Part shown: one piece after another, positions 11,101-23,266 of the stretch | How positions within the stretch are numbered: the stretch's first letter is position 1 | Layout of the letters: every line of letters starts with the position of its first letter | From: Hypericum androsaemum | Lineage: Eukaryota; Streptophyta; Magnoliopsida; Malpighiales; Hypericaceae | Assembly (NCBI GenBank): GCA_963995505.1 | Contig: OZ023188.1 | Location: forward strand, 1,550,001 to 1,614,000 | Length of the DNA: 64,000 nt | Reading direction: 5' to 3' | The notes under the pieces: generated by a model | The model's input: the letters and a program-made list of their open reading frames with translations, nothing else | What the model was told of the DNA's origin: nothing | The model's database searches: none | Program-made: the position numbers and the translations under genes

Positions 11101-12193
11101 TTCGGGCTCAGGGGAGTTCTCGAACAAGTCTGCTTATCTAGCTATTATGGGCAACCCTACAGTGAGCTCCAATTCGGTGACCACCTGGGAACACCTCTGG
11201 AAGCTGAAGATCCCTGAGAAGCTGAGGACTTTTCTTTGGACCTGCCTTAAAGGGCGCATCATGACTAATAGGGAAAGATACAGGCGCAAGTTTGGAGCTC
11301 ACCCCTACTGTGCGCACTGTAAGTACAAGGTGGAGTCGATTCTCCATGTGCTAAGAGATTTTCCGAAAGCCAAGTTAGTATGGTATCTTCTCCTCCCTGC
11401 AGAGGGACGTAATCTATTCTTCTCTCTGGATATCCAAGCCTGGTTTTGCGAGAATATTATGTGCATGGTGAAACTGGGAACAGATACTCCTTGGAACACT
11501 CTGTTTGCTTCCACTTGTTGGTGGTTATGGCGCTGGCGAAATAACATGGTTTTTGGCAAAGAGGACATCCCACCGGACAGGGCTGGTTTCATTCGCCTCC
11601 AGGCTATCGAGTTCACTACAGCCTGGTACAACGTCATGACCAAACCTGCGGGGCAATCCAATTCAACTGTCATCCCCGGTACCTGGAATCCCCTGAATGC
11701 AGGCTCCTTCAAGCTAAATACTGATGGCTGCTCAAAAGGCAACCCAGGCCGAGCAGGCTGTGGTGGAGTTCTCAGAGACTCGAAAGGTAACTGGTGCATG
11801 GGGTTTGTCCAAAACTCAGGCCACTGCGATGCGATTACCTCTGAGATCTGGGGCTTGTGGAGAGGCCTCCAGATGGTTGTTGCAGGTGAATTCAGGCAAG
11901 TCGTTGTAGAGACTGATTCCCAGGTAGCTTTCAAGTACCTATCCAAGGGGGTTGAGAGTGGTAATCCACTAGCCGTCCTTGTGAGTAAATGTCAGGATCT
12001 CATCCGCCACCATGGGCATGTCGAGGTTCACTGTTGTGGTCGTGAAGCCAACAAAGTAGCGGACTGGCTGTCTAACTTTGCTCTCAGCCATCCAAGTGGT
12101 TTTCACGTTTTAGGAAATCCACCTGTCGGTTGTATTTCCCTTTTGTCTCAGGATATTCGGGACGCTTTCTCTTGTAATCCTTCTGTTATTTAA
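8102..12193 (+). pseudogene. LINE ORF2 (endonuclease, reverse transcriptase, RNase H) with one in-frame stop
   Basis: A single frame with only one lesion, TGA at 10991-10993 (codon 964). Residues about 16-245 form an APE-like endonuclease: N21, E50, GDFNA (149-153), RLDRAL and SDH (235-237). The reverse transcriptase lies at about 480-760, with the first catalytic Asp in KLDLEKAYDRLSW (D592) and the FADD box at 697-700. After the stop come a zinc-binding RVT domain (WKLKIPEKLRTFLWTCLKGR ... CAHC) and an RNase H domain (KLNTDGCSKGNPGRAG ... VETDSQ). Such proteins carry out target-primed reverse transcription. The stop removes the C-terminal domains unless read through. Confidence 0.95.
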
Positions 12194-12233
12194 TGCATGA
12201 GCGCCTAGCACTCACCTTCTCCACCAAAAAAAA

Positions 12234-12506
12234 TTTACAGAAAAAAAAGGCAGTTGACTTTCATTTTAACGTTCAAACGTTGAATTTTTTTTTTATAGAA
12301 TTTATAACGAAGTCTTTACATAGTTCAACTAGAAATTTCAATTTTAAGTCTGGAATGACAGCTAGTGTTATCCAGATAACAAATTTTTTTATCAATGAAA
12401 ATGAAAAAGAGTTGGATGATTATGGGAATTCATTTAACCACAAAGCCAGAGCCTTACTGCTAATCCAAGAAAACATGAAACCCATGCACCATTTAATTAT
12501 ACTCCA

Positions 12507-12569
<63 letters not shown>

Positions 12570-12649
12570 GGAAAAATTTGCCACTATTTATAGGTCTTCG
12601 AACTTGAATTGGTGTCCGAATACCGGATGATACTAAACATATCAATGAA
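12234..12649. other. Spacer between LINE and CHX gene, with microsatellite
   Basis: Begins with the LINE target duplication. It contains an AT dinucleotide microsatellite and the probable 3' UTR of the minus-strand antiporter gene. The open frame across it (12193-12630) is low-complexity and not credible. Confidence 0.6.
12509..12566. repeat. (AT)29 microsatellite
   Basis: 58 bp of uninterrupted AT dinucleotide; probably length-polymorphic. Confidence 0.98.
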
Positions 12650-15643
12650 TTAGCTCGATTCTAGGTCCACGCCTGTCAATTCCTGTCCCATCTGCGAGGT
12701 CAACACCGATGACTGGCTGTTGTACTGCTGAACTACCAGAACAGATGACATACCTGAGAAATCGGATGAGGCCAGAACGCTCCCAACAGGACCAAGCTCG
12801 GGACATTCGCTTCGCTCGTTCGAGGCGAAAGCCATTTCACCTTGAGGCCTTCTTCCCACCAAGAAGAGGTTGCAGTTGTTTATTCCGCGGATAACCTCTA
12901 TAGCTTCGGCAACACTTGTGACATAGTTGTCTTCACAGGCAACTGAATTGGAATCCTTGACGTTGAACTCTGACAGGAGCTCATGAGGTGACTCGGTGCT
13001 GGATCTTTGATCCTCGTTTATAATCTCGCCAGGATTCTCGGGTTTCAACAGAAATCGGATAATCTTCAAATATATACCGGGATGTTCGGCCATTCTGACA
13101 CCATATGACAGGGCTTCATGGTCATCGGGACCACCAAAGAAGGGGACTACAATTGTATATGCAACTCTACTGGCAGATACATGGGTGTTCCCACCAAGTC
13201 CTCGATCGATTAGAATACCAACTGAGCATGGAGCTTGCACAAGAACTCGGTTGTTGACCCAGCGTATGTCATTCCGAGAACAATCTAATGAACCATCAAA
13301 TCTCTGGAGCTTATGGTATGGAAGAATAATGATTGCAGCTCTTTTTCCCTCTGCAGTGGTGCATATATCTTCGTGCATGTTGGACATTGAAGAAATTGCA
13401 GTCATGGGCCGGACAGACACACGGCTCAGTTGTTGGAAAGCCTCAAAAGCTACAACCACATGATTGGAATCAGAACCCCGCACCTTGTTCCAAAACGGTA
13501 ACCCATTCTGCCTAGCCTTGTGGACCATTAGAATGGCTGATGACCTCTCAGATAATTCCATGAGGTGCATTGAATAAACACAAAGTCCTTCGGTATTTTC
13601 GTTTCTGCGTCCTCGTGAGGCTTCAAGAAGATTTATTATGGAAGGGACATTCCTGGAGCTGTGGAAGCATGCCAACACGCGAAGTTGCGATTTCGAGTTT
13701 TTCCTTGCAACAGTCCTGTACTTGTAATCAGCTGCTTTTCCCCTCCGTGCCGGCTTATAAACAGCAACAACTAGAGGAGTTGTGATAAATGTCGTAAAGA
13801 TGGCCATAAGTACCATAATGGCAAATGTTTGATCGTTCAGAACCTAAAAGACACGAGCAGATACGAATTAGGACAGTGAGGTGAGGACTCAGTGGCTGAA
13901 ATTCCTAGTCTTGAACATAAACACCAGCAGATTCAGAGCCGAGGAACAATAAAAACAAGCACAGGAAAAAAACGATTACCTGTCTATCTTTGCCAATGTT
14001 GAGGACAATGAGTTCAACCAAGCCTTTGGTATTCATCAGGATCCCCAAAGCAAGGGCCTCGCGCATAGGAACTCTGCACAACATGGATACAATAAATGTT
14101 CCTACTATCTTCCCGAAACAGGCAGTAATAGTGACCAAAACCAGAAGACCCCAAGACTGAAGCCCTTGAATAGTGGCTACATTGGTCTTCAGCCCACTCG
14201 ACACGAACAATAACGGCAGGAAGAGACCGGAAATAAGATCTTCAACTTTCTCGACAATTGCACGTGCAAATGGTCCTTCCTTTGGTACAAGAATTCCAAC
14301 AACGAAGGCACCAAACATGGCATGAATCCCAATAGCATCAGTCAAAAACCCAGCAACCAGAACAACAGCCAATGTTGCACACACGAACAACTCATCAACT
14401 GGCTCGCCTTCTTGGCAACGCTGAGTCATCTGGGTGAAGATGGGAGGAATGATAAGGATGCAGCAAACCACAAAAGCACAACCAGAGAGCAAGACCCACA
14501 AAGGGACAAAGTACGAATGCTTCGAACCAGACAGAGCAATGGCAAGAGCAAGAAGAATCCAAGCTGCAACATCATTAACTGCTGCAGCAGACATTGCCAT
14601 CCGGCCCACATCAGTAGTCAAGAGCTTCAGCTCGGCCAGAATGCGAGCCAATACAGGGAATGCAGTGATAGACATGGCGACGCCCATGAACACAAGGAAC
14701 GAAGTCGTGTCCACTCCTTTCGACACCGTCGCGCGAAGGATGAACGACGAACCAATCCCCAACCCGAAAGGGAAGCTGATCCCCGCGAGCGCAATAGCAA
14801 TCGCCTTCTTCCCAGTACGGCGAAGAGCTTTCAGGTCTAACTCAAGCCCCACAAGAAACAGAAACAGCATGAGGCCCAGGTTCGCAAGAGTATCCAAGAC
14901 CGTTAGACTACTTTTCGGGAAAACAGAGTTCAAATACGTCGTGCTCCTCCCCAGGACAGATGGTCCCAAGATGATTCCTCCCTGCCACACACAGAACACA
15001 TATTCTAAGCATCAACTGCAACTTCAGAAACAATCCAGCTCTAAACTTAATGATAAAACAGAACGTGGATTAAAAGATACCCAACAAATGGGGGGAAAAG
15101 GGATGATCTTTGCAATAAAGTTCATATATTTCTCAAATAGATAACATCAAACCCAAAAAATTAAATGTAAAGGAATGATATTTCCAATGAAATTCCTTTA
15201 CTTCTCAATTGAGAATATCATATCGAACAGTGTAGTGAGAAAACAGAAAGTGTAATAATAAAAGAAAAGAAACCCACAAGTCCACAAAGATCATGCTTTT
15301 TTTTTCAGACCAAGTAGTCCATTCGTTGACTTTAGCCATAAGTTTAGTCAAAGAACACAATGTAGGAAAAAAGGAACAATCTTTACACTACAACTCCAAT
15401 AATTCCGAACCACCCTTTGTCTCTCCAATGGTAGTTCGATCAAGGAAGGGGAAAGCGGAAGCTTACGAGGATCTCCGCGATGACACGTGGCTGGCGGAGG
15501 GGGCGGAGGAGGAAGGCGATAGAGCGCGTGAGCAACGTGACGAGGCAGATTTGGAGGATGACGAGAGGGAGCGCGAAGTGCAAAGGGTTGTCTCCCTGAA
15601 ACGCGCCGTTTGACGTCGCCGACATTGGGTGTTCACAAGCCAT
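12650..15643 (-). CDS. Cation/H+ antiporter, CHX16/18 clade (copy A)
   Basis: Three exons, complement(12650..13843, 13980..14981, 15467..15643), all introns GT-AG and phase 0, 790 aa. Plant CHX proteins are K+/cation-proton exchangers of endomembranes or plasma membrane. They have about 12 membrane helices (here roughly residues 20-430) and a large soluble C-terminus. The motif [11 protein letters not shown] places the conserved ion-binding Asp at D196. The start [20 protein letters not shown] matches the clade's N-terminus, which decides the ATG at 15643. It is head-to-tail with copy B. Nothing is truncated; length is close to Arabidopsis CHX18 (about 810 aa). Intron 1 is 485 bp, against 83 bp in copy B. 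Confidence 0.95.
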
Positions 15644-17400
15644 TGTTTCCTTTTTTTGCCCTCGGTTTGGTTCTCTGTTCTTCCTTTTTCTGAGTTTTAT
15701 CGTACAATCCAAGCTCTTCTCTCTTTTGCAAGTACTTTTTTTTTTGGGGAATTCAAGTACTACTTTTTTAAAGGGTTTTTTTGGCTGAGAGTGTTTTTGT
15801 GTCCATATGAGACTTGCTGGTTCGTAAATTTTTGGATATTGTTTGTTGTCTTTTGAAATAGATTAGTTTAGTCAGATATTCTCAACGCCAAGTCATACTA
15901 ATCTCAGAAAGGGTTCCGAGGATACTTCACATGTGGCATACGTTCCGAGGATGTTTCACGTGTGGTAAATTTTTTTAAAAATTAAATTTAGGTGAATTGA
16001 TCTAAACTCGGAGTTCTTGATAGTATAAAATTTTATTTTTTAAAAAAATATATAGAGTTTTGTTTCTATCCCAATTTGTTTCATTTTGCAAGAGTGGGTC
16101 CACTTATCCCTAGAATAAATGAGATAGTATATGTTGTCATCCTAACTTGGTTTCAGAGAGATAAGTTCTAATAGTTTCGAACTGCGATATCCTGAGTTGA
16201 ATTTCGAACTATTCCGTTGTTGATTTTGTTTCCCGAGCACTTACTAGTGGTTGTTGAATGGTTAATTGTATTAGTTCATTCGTAACTATTTTGCGCTAAA
16301 ATGGTAATTATTCGAGTATTAGGTTAATGTGTTAGTTTGTTTGGTGATTAGAGCCAATGTTTTAAAAAGAACCGGAAGGCGAACCAAAAATCTTCGTTTT
16401 ACTGATTCACCTGGTCAAACTGTCGGGCGGACCGAAACTGTTTTATATGCTAATAATTATTAAATAAAGTAAAATAAGCTTAATTTTTATGACTAAATGT
16501 CAAATATTCACCAACTTTTGCGTACAATTTCTTCAAACAAAGTATTTAAAAATTAATTTAACAAGTTAAAAAAAAATATTTACCAATTTTGTGTACAATT
16601 TATTCAAATAAAATATTTAAAAATTAATTTAACAAGTGTTTGAAGTGGGAGCGGCAGCTTCTAATTAGGGATTTATTTAATTGCTTTAAGTTTTGACCTA
16701 TGGTTCGATTTGATTTTTACTTTTTAGGGCTGATTTACCTTTTTATTTTTTTGTCGTTTTATTTTGGGTTGTTATTTTGTCGTTTTATGCCTTTTAGTTT
16801 TGGTTGTTTCTTATTTTTTGGTCGTTTGGTTTTCTACTCCAGGTGAACCGGTTCAACAGGACACGCTCGACCAGAATAAGGGCGGTCGAACCGCTGTCCG
16901 GCTTTTATGCAAAAAAGAGCTGGATTTTGTTCCGGCTAGTGGTCCGATCGGTCAGACCATAATTTTAAAAAAATTGATTAGAGCAATCTCCACCAATAAA
17001 AAGAAAGTAAAATTGCACTTACCTTATTCCTGTGATATCCAATTCAACGAGATAGCGACTCAGTTAAGAAAATCTAGGGTTCAAACATGACCAACGTAAA
17101 ACCACATTGCTTTAGTCGCCTTAAAACGGTCCAACAATACTCGACTACGTACATTATAGCTTAAAACAAATAAAAAAGGCAGAAGTGAAAGAGATCAACT
17201 TTATTGGAATTTTTCCACGAGGAGCAAGTACAACATATTTTGGTAGCCTCCAAGCAGATGTACAATAATCTGGTTAATTGGTTGCTGTGGCTTTTTTTCA
17301 CTTTCTTTAGCAGACAAGCACACATGAAAGAGGCACACGCCCCTCCAGAGATTTGAGGCACTAAACTTGTATGATCAGACGACAAGTTGTTGATGAGGTC
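15644..17400. other. CHX intergenic spacer
   Basis: Holds the promoter of copy A (minus strand) and the 3' UTR of copy B (about 17160-17400). A MITE-like element lies at 16355-16975. No additional gene is supported; the open frame at 16764-17090 is mostly transposon sequence. Confidence 0.6.
16355..16975. mobile_element. MITE-like element with 9-bp target duplication
   Basis: 621 bp flanked by gattagagc at 16346-16354 and 16976-16984. The termini are weakly inverted (AATGTTTTAAAA versus AATTTTTTTAAAA), and subterminal CCGG/ACCGG-rich segments lie just inside both ends. A 9-bp duplication suggests the Mutator superfamily. It has no coding capacity. It separates the two CHX paralogues. Confidence 0.6.
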
Positions 17401-19983
17401 TTAACCGGTTTCGGAGTCTTCCTCGGGCAACTCCGCGACGACTTTGGTGGAGCCAACGGAGCTGTTTCTAGGATTAGAGACGTAGCGTTGCACCACCAGC
17501 ACGGATGCGGTGGTCGAGAAGTCGTTCGAGGTCAGCAGGTTTCCGAGGGGGCCGAGCTCAGGGCAGTCAGCTTTCATGCTCAATGCTGCAGCCACCGGGC
17601 CCTCGGGCACCCGGCCGACGATGAACAGGGTGCAGGTGTTGAAATCCTTCAGTATGTCTGCAGCTTCTGAAGCATTGCACAATCGTCTTTCCTCGAACTT
17701 GATGGACCCGCCGTCTGGAATTTTTGCCTTGAATTCAGAAAGGAACTCTTGGTCTGATGATTCGGTTGAAGGGATCGGCTGGGATTCGATGTCAACAGCC
17801 ACTATCTCTTTCGTTATTTCAGGACTTGCTTTGAAGTGAACCACTGTCAAGCTGATTCCAGGGTGTTCAGCCATTCTTGCACCATAGGCGAGAGCTTCAC
17901 GATCATCGCCTCCTCCGATGAACAGAACAGTCATAGATGAGGAGACATTGCTTGAAGTGACCTGCGTGACTCCACCAAGCCCACGGTCCACCAAGATGCC
18001 AACCGAGCAGGGGGCATGATCAAGGGCCCTCTTGTTGACCCAGCGGAACTCTGTTCGGGTGGTTTCTAATGCACCGTCAAACCTTTGATGCTTGTGGTAC
18101 GGCAGGATTAACATTGCAACCCTTTTCTTCTCTGCAATGGTGCAAATATCCTCGTGCATATCATGCATCCTCGATATGGCTGTCATCGGACGGATGAACA
18201 CGCGGCTCAGTTGCCTGAAGGCCTCAAAAGCAACTACCACTTGATTGCTATCAGAATGCTGCAACTTATTCCAGAAGGGTAAACCGTTCTTCCGGGCCTT
18301 ATGGACCATCAGAATTGCGGATGGCCTCTCGGATAGCTCCATTAGGTGCAGAGCATAAACAGAGAGCGGTTGCCTCTTCTCCGTCCCACGAGAAGCTTCA
18401 ATAAGGTTGATCATTGTTGGGATGTTTCTGTTAGAATGGAAACAAACCAAAATGCGAAGTTGAGAATCCTGATCTTTTCTCTCAATAGTTCTGAACTTGT
18501 AATCTGCTCTGCTCGATCGTTTCGCGGGCTTGTACACCGCCATTACCAACGGAGTTGTGATAAATGTCGTGAAGACAGCCATGAGAACCATTATAGCAAA
18601 TGTTTGATCATTCAAAACCTGCAGAAGATCAGACAACTCTGAGATCGCCAAGGATAGGATAACGGACCAGAAAAGTGTTAAAACTGCTTAGGACATTTAC
18701 CTTTCTATCTTTGCCGATGTTTAGGACAATGAGCTCCACCAGACCTTTTGTGTTCATCAAGAAACCAAGAGCCAAGGCTTCCTGAAGAGGGATTTTACAA
18801 AGAAGGGAGACGACCAGCGTCCCGACAATCTTTCCAAAACAGGCTGTGGTTATGACCAGGACCAGGAGACCCCAAGACTGCCCCCCTCGGATAGTAGTGA
18901 TATCGGTCTTCAGTCCGCTTGACACAAAGTACAATGGAAGAAAAAGTCCAGACACAAGATCTTCAACCTTTTCCACAAGGGCAGCTGGGAATGGTCCTTC
19001 TTTAGGAACAAGAACACCGACCACGAACGCGCCAAAGAGCGCATGGATTCCTATGGAATCCGTGACAAAGCCAGCCGCCAGGACAAGAGACAAAATGGCA
19101 CATACATACATCTCGTCTACAGGCTCACCCTCGGGGCAACGTTGTTCCATCCATTTGAAGATAGGTGGGATGATGAACGCGAGAAGTAGAACAAACCCGC
19201 ATCCGGACAGAAGAACCCACAACGATATGATAGGAGAATCGGATCCGGAGAGGGCAATGGCAAGCGCGAGGAGGATCCACGCAGCAACGTCATTGACTGC
19301 TGCTGCTGACATAGCCATCCGACCAACATCAGTCGTTAAGAGCTTGAGTTCGGCCAATATACGGGCCAACACAGGGAATGCAGTAATCGAAAGTGCCACC
19401 CCCATGAACACCAGGAATGGAGCTTTGCTTGCGCCTTTGGAAATGGTTGAACGTAGGACAAAGGAAGTGCCAATTCCAAGTACAAAGGGTAAGCTGATCC
19501 CTGCAACAGCAATCATCAGAGCCTTCCTCCCCGTCCTCTTGAGAGATTTCGGGTCTAATTCGAGTCCAACAAGGAACAAGAAAAACAGCAGGCCGAGATT
19601 AGCCAACGTATCTAAAACCGTCAGGCTTTTGGCTGGGAAAACACGATTTAGGTAGCCCGAACTCCTACCGATAGCTGTTGGACCAAGCAGAATCCCTCCC
19701 TGTCCAAGCACAGAAGCATGTAAGACATCGGATGATCCATAATATGATGATCACAGCATATCAAACTTTCATTAGTACGTACGATAATCTCAGCGATGAC
19801 TCGAGGCTGACGAAGAGGGCGGAGGATCAAGGCGAGCACTCGTGTGAGGACAACAACGAGACATATCTGGAGGATGGCTAGCGGCAACGCGTAGTCGAGA
19901 GGGTTGTCCCCTTGGAATACACCGTTGGACGTCGCCTTCATGGGCTTGGGACAGTGCATGGTTGTAGTATTATTCGTCGCCAT
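17401..19983 (-). CDS. Cation/H+ antiporter, CHX18-like (copy B)
   Basis: Three exons, complement(17401..18618, 18701..19699, 19783..19983), 805 aa, with the same intron positions and phase as copy A. The N-terminus ([20 protein letters not shown]) is very close to Arabidopsis CHX18 as I remember it. VNDVAAW gives the conserved transport Asp at D204. C-terminal landmarks ([43 protein letters not shown]) are those of the soluble regulatory domain. Expected role: K+ and pH homeostasis by cation/proton exchange in endomembranes. Introns are short (83 and 82 bp). The frame is clean, so it is presumed functional. Confidence 0.96.
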
Positions 19984-20754
19984 TTTTAATTGCTAACCAA
20001 CTGCCTACACCAAGACAAAATTCCAAAATTTCAGAATTAATTAGCAAATAGTGTTACATCAATTGAAGTCGAACCCTTCATTGAATGGAATCCCTAACCG
20101 ATGTCTATTTCACGACTTTAAAAGCAACGGTGTTGACCAAATATGTAATTAGTGACATAATATCAATCAGAAACAAATAATCGGAAAACTTGCATGTGGC
20201 CCCAAAAGTCATAGCCCAAGTGGCAAGTTGTACGTAAAAATAGGGTTACTAAGTGTTTTCTTCAAATGCAATGGCGGTGACTTTTTGCAGCAATCTAGCT
20301 AGACTCCTCAATAATAAAGGATCAATCAAATTCCCCCATCAGAAGAAAAATATATAATATCTATCATCAGTTGAACAAGGACCATATCCTAACTAATTAG
20401 TAACGCTTAATAAACGAATAATTGAAGTTTTGTATGTGAGTTGTGACCCAGATCATATCAACCAATACTTAAAGGGAGAGAGACTACCAAGTCAATATCC
20501 CTAGTGGCATGTTAATCTGACGTAAAAATTGGGTTGATTAATGTTTGATTAAGTGCAACATGCCAAGTGAGCAAATAAGAGAGCAATTTTTTTACAAATG
20601 GAAAAAATAGTATTGGAAGAATTATTATTAAATAGAATTTAGCATTGTTCGAATCTGCAGTTACAGTTACAACACTTCTCTGAGCCACTCTTTTTTTCTG
20701 AAACTATAACCGCCTAACTTAAAAATGGGAAATGAAATTCTTTTCCGGAGTTTT

Positions 20755-21075
20755 AAAAAACTTAATTCGTTTGGAACCAAATATTTTTGAAAAAGAATTT
20801 TTATTTTGTTTAAAAATCCAGATTTAGAATTCTTTTGAAATTATGTCAGATTTGTAGAATTTGATAGTAAAATATCTATTATACTCTTTGAATGAATCTT
20901 TTCTATCTCACCTGAGATTATTAGGAGGGTGTTTATGTAATATTTCAAATCAATTTCTAAAATTTAATTTATGATTCCAAACAAGAAAATAGAAAAGTAA
21001 TTCTTTTCTATTACCATTAAAAATTAGAAATAGAATTTCTTTCTTATCGGAATTGGTTCTAAATAGGCCGTAAAG
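20755..21075. repeat. Possible degenerate MITE
   Basis: Ends show an imperfect inverted motif (tttggaaccaa near 20775, rc of ttggttctaaa near 21050) around AT-rich sequence. No target duplication is recognisable, so the call is weak. Confidence 0.3.
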
Positions 21076-23231
21076 ATCGGCCCAGTGGAATTCAAACCTG
21101 GCCCACGAACACGCCAGGAATCAAAACTTTGACCGACTACTGAACGCTTGTATTCTACTACGGAAGTAAATATGGCTCTGGGTTTTCCAAGGAATTGAGA
21201 GAATCTATGAAGTCTACGTGGAATTTATAGTGGTCAAGCATGATGTCTTGGACAAATCAACCTGCCGTATACTTAATAATATGACTAATATTTTTTAACT
21301 CACATAGAAGGTTCTTTTTGGTAGAACTGACATAGAAGTTTAAATAGCAACAAACCATGCTTTACCATATTTAACACTATTGTCTATTTAGCTCAGACTT
21401 TAAGTTAAAATAATTTTCTACTAGTATGGTAATTATTAATTGACCAGATTAGTACTTATGAAAAAATGAACTATATTAATCTCACTATTAAATATGTATA
21501 TTATTTATACTACTTAGTAGGTAATTTGGCCGACTAATTCATGTTCGATCCGAATAATTTTTTTGAGAAGTGATAGTGTTCTTCTAACAAGTAAGATGCA
21601 ACTCTCAATGACTCGATTACGTTATCGGTTAGATTTGTTTGTGAATATATATGTACACACACTGCACGTTGTAAAAGATAAATATATCCCTCGGATATAA
21701 TATATGAGGCATCTGTCCAGAAACTCGTGGAAATTGGAACTTTTACAATTGGTGGGTCCTGTCACCACAACACAATTTGTCACTGTAACCTTATAAAACA
21801 TATAGAAAAACTTTATAAAACAGTTATGGCTGATGAAGACACAGAAAACAGGGGCAAGTAGGTAATTGCACGTATTTGCTAGTCAACGTGTTGGAACACA
21901 TGGGAACCTGAGGCTCAAATTTCCACCAAACCTTAACAAGGAACCGCGTTGTTACGTAGCGTAGGTTCCTAATGACGGTAATGCCCCTTTGTTCTTGGGT
22001 GTATTACACAAAAACATCTCAACATCAGGGCTGTTTACCTCCTCACTTATACCCAAAAAACAAAGTGTAATTGGTCCAACAATAAAGAATTTAGATTTTT
22101 CGGAATTGAAATTAAAATTTACGAATAGAAAAAATATCTTAAGAGCCGTTCCTGCTCGACAGATGTTAAAAAACAAAATTGCACACTTTTCTAAGATGGA
22201 AGTATAATGCGGGGTTTGGATTTCAATTCAATTCCCAGAAATCTCCCATGAACACAAGTAAAACATTCAAGAAAAAAATATAATTAAAACTAATACTGGA
22301 AATACCCAATCCTACACTTCATCCAGAATATTATGGAACCCTCGTTCTTATTCTTAAGATCAAGAAGTGACAAAAGACTTATAAACTAAAACACATATCC
22401 CCAAAAAGCGGTAATTAATGACAAAAAGAGAAAGAAACAATTACCTAATTAGGATTGGGATCACCAACGACAGTTCCTTTCTGCACTTAATTTGCAGATT
22501 TCTTCAAGCCCAGAGTAATTTATTCGTCATTATTGGAATGTAATATGGAGATAAAGGGAAATTAAAAAAAAAAGAACCCACAAGAATTAGAGGGAGAGAG
22601 GAGGAGAGAACGGGAAAAAACCGAAAAGTGCGAGAGCGAGTTCTTTTTTTCTTGTGTGCAAGTGAGAGAGAAATGGGAGAGACCTTCCCCTATTTATAAA
22701 AAGGACCGCCAAATTGGGCAAATGACTATTTTGCCCCGTGTCCTTGTGTGGGGTTCCACTTGCCCCACCTTTTCTGAAGTCAAACGGTTTAAAATATGAT
22801 TTTTCGTTCGAATTCAAGTTAGTTGATTTATCGAATATCTCATATTGTTTAGGCGAAATCGAAATATTATGTTTTTTTGCTGATTTACTTGGGAGGAAAA
22901 GAAGGAAAGATTTTTTTTTGTAGTTTTAAAATTTCTGTAGCAGGTTTTCACTCTTGATTCACCGCATTAATAGATTGCAACTATATATTAGTGGCGGAAA
23001 TTCTTTTTGTTTCTCGAGGTGGAGAAAAAAGAATGACAGATTTTGTGGGACGATTAGTTGTTTTCTCAACTCTGTTTAATATGGTATTGATTTTTTATTG
23101 CGATTTTAAGAAATAATTATCGACTTAATTGTCTTGTCTCTGCAACTGGATCGACTCAAATTTTATAGGATCACTTTTTTTGTGTTGTAGAATTGGTTAC
23201 TTTTTCTGAAAGATAAAATATATATTGAATC

Positions 23232-23266
23232 GACACACACACAAATATATATATATATATATATAT
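23232..23266. repeat. Compound (AC)n(AT)n microsatellite
   Basis: Short run of acacacac followed by about ten AT units. Confidence 0.8.

Larger units (their letters stand above)
6127..12233 (+). mobile_element. L1-type LINE retrotransposon, nearly full length
   Basis: 6,107 bp bounded by the perfect 15-bp duplication tttacagaaaaaaaa at 6112-6126 and 12234-12248. It ends in a short A8 tail (12226-12233). Layout: 44-bp 5' leader, ORF1 (6171-8033), 68-bp spacer, ORF2 (8102-12193), 32-bp 3' leader plus tail. ORF1 has frame changes and ORF2 one nonsense codon, so this copy is not autonomous as it stands. The intact target duplication and few lesions indicate a relatively recent insertion. Base composition is clearly more GC-rich than the flanking DNA. 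Confidence 0.95.

Noticed and set aside
12193..12630. 145-codon frame after the LINE
   Set aside because: It runs through the target duplication and the AT microsatellite; low complexity.
14322..15144. Plus-strand frames opposite CHX copy A
   Set aside because: Shadows of the antiporter exons and an intron; no protein texture.
16764..17090. 108-codon frame between CHX genes
   Set aside because: Mostly inside the MITE; hydrophobic low-complexity start and no domain.
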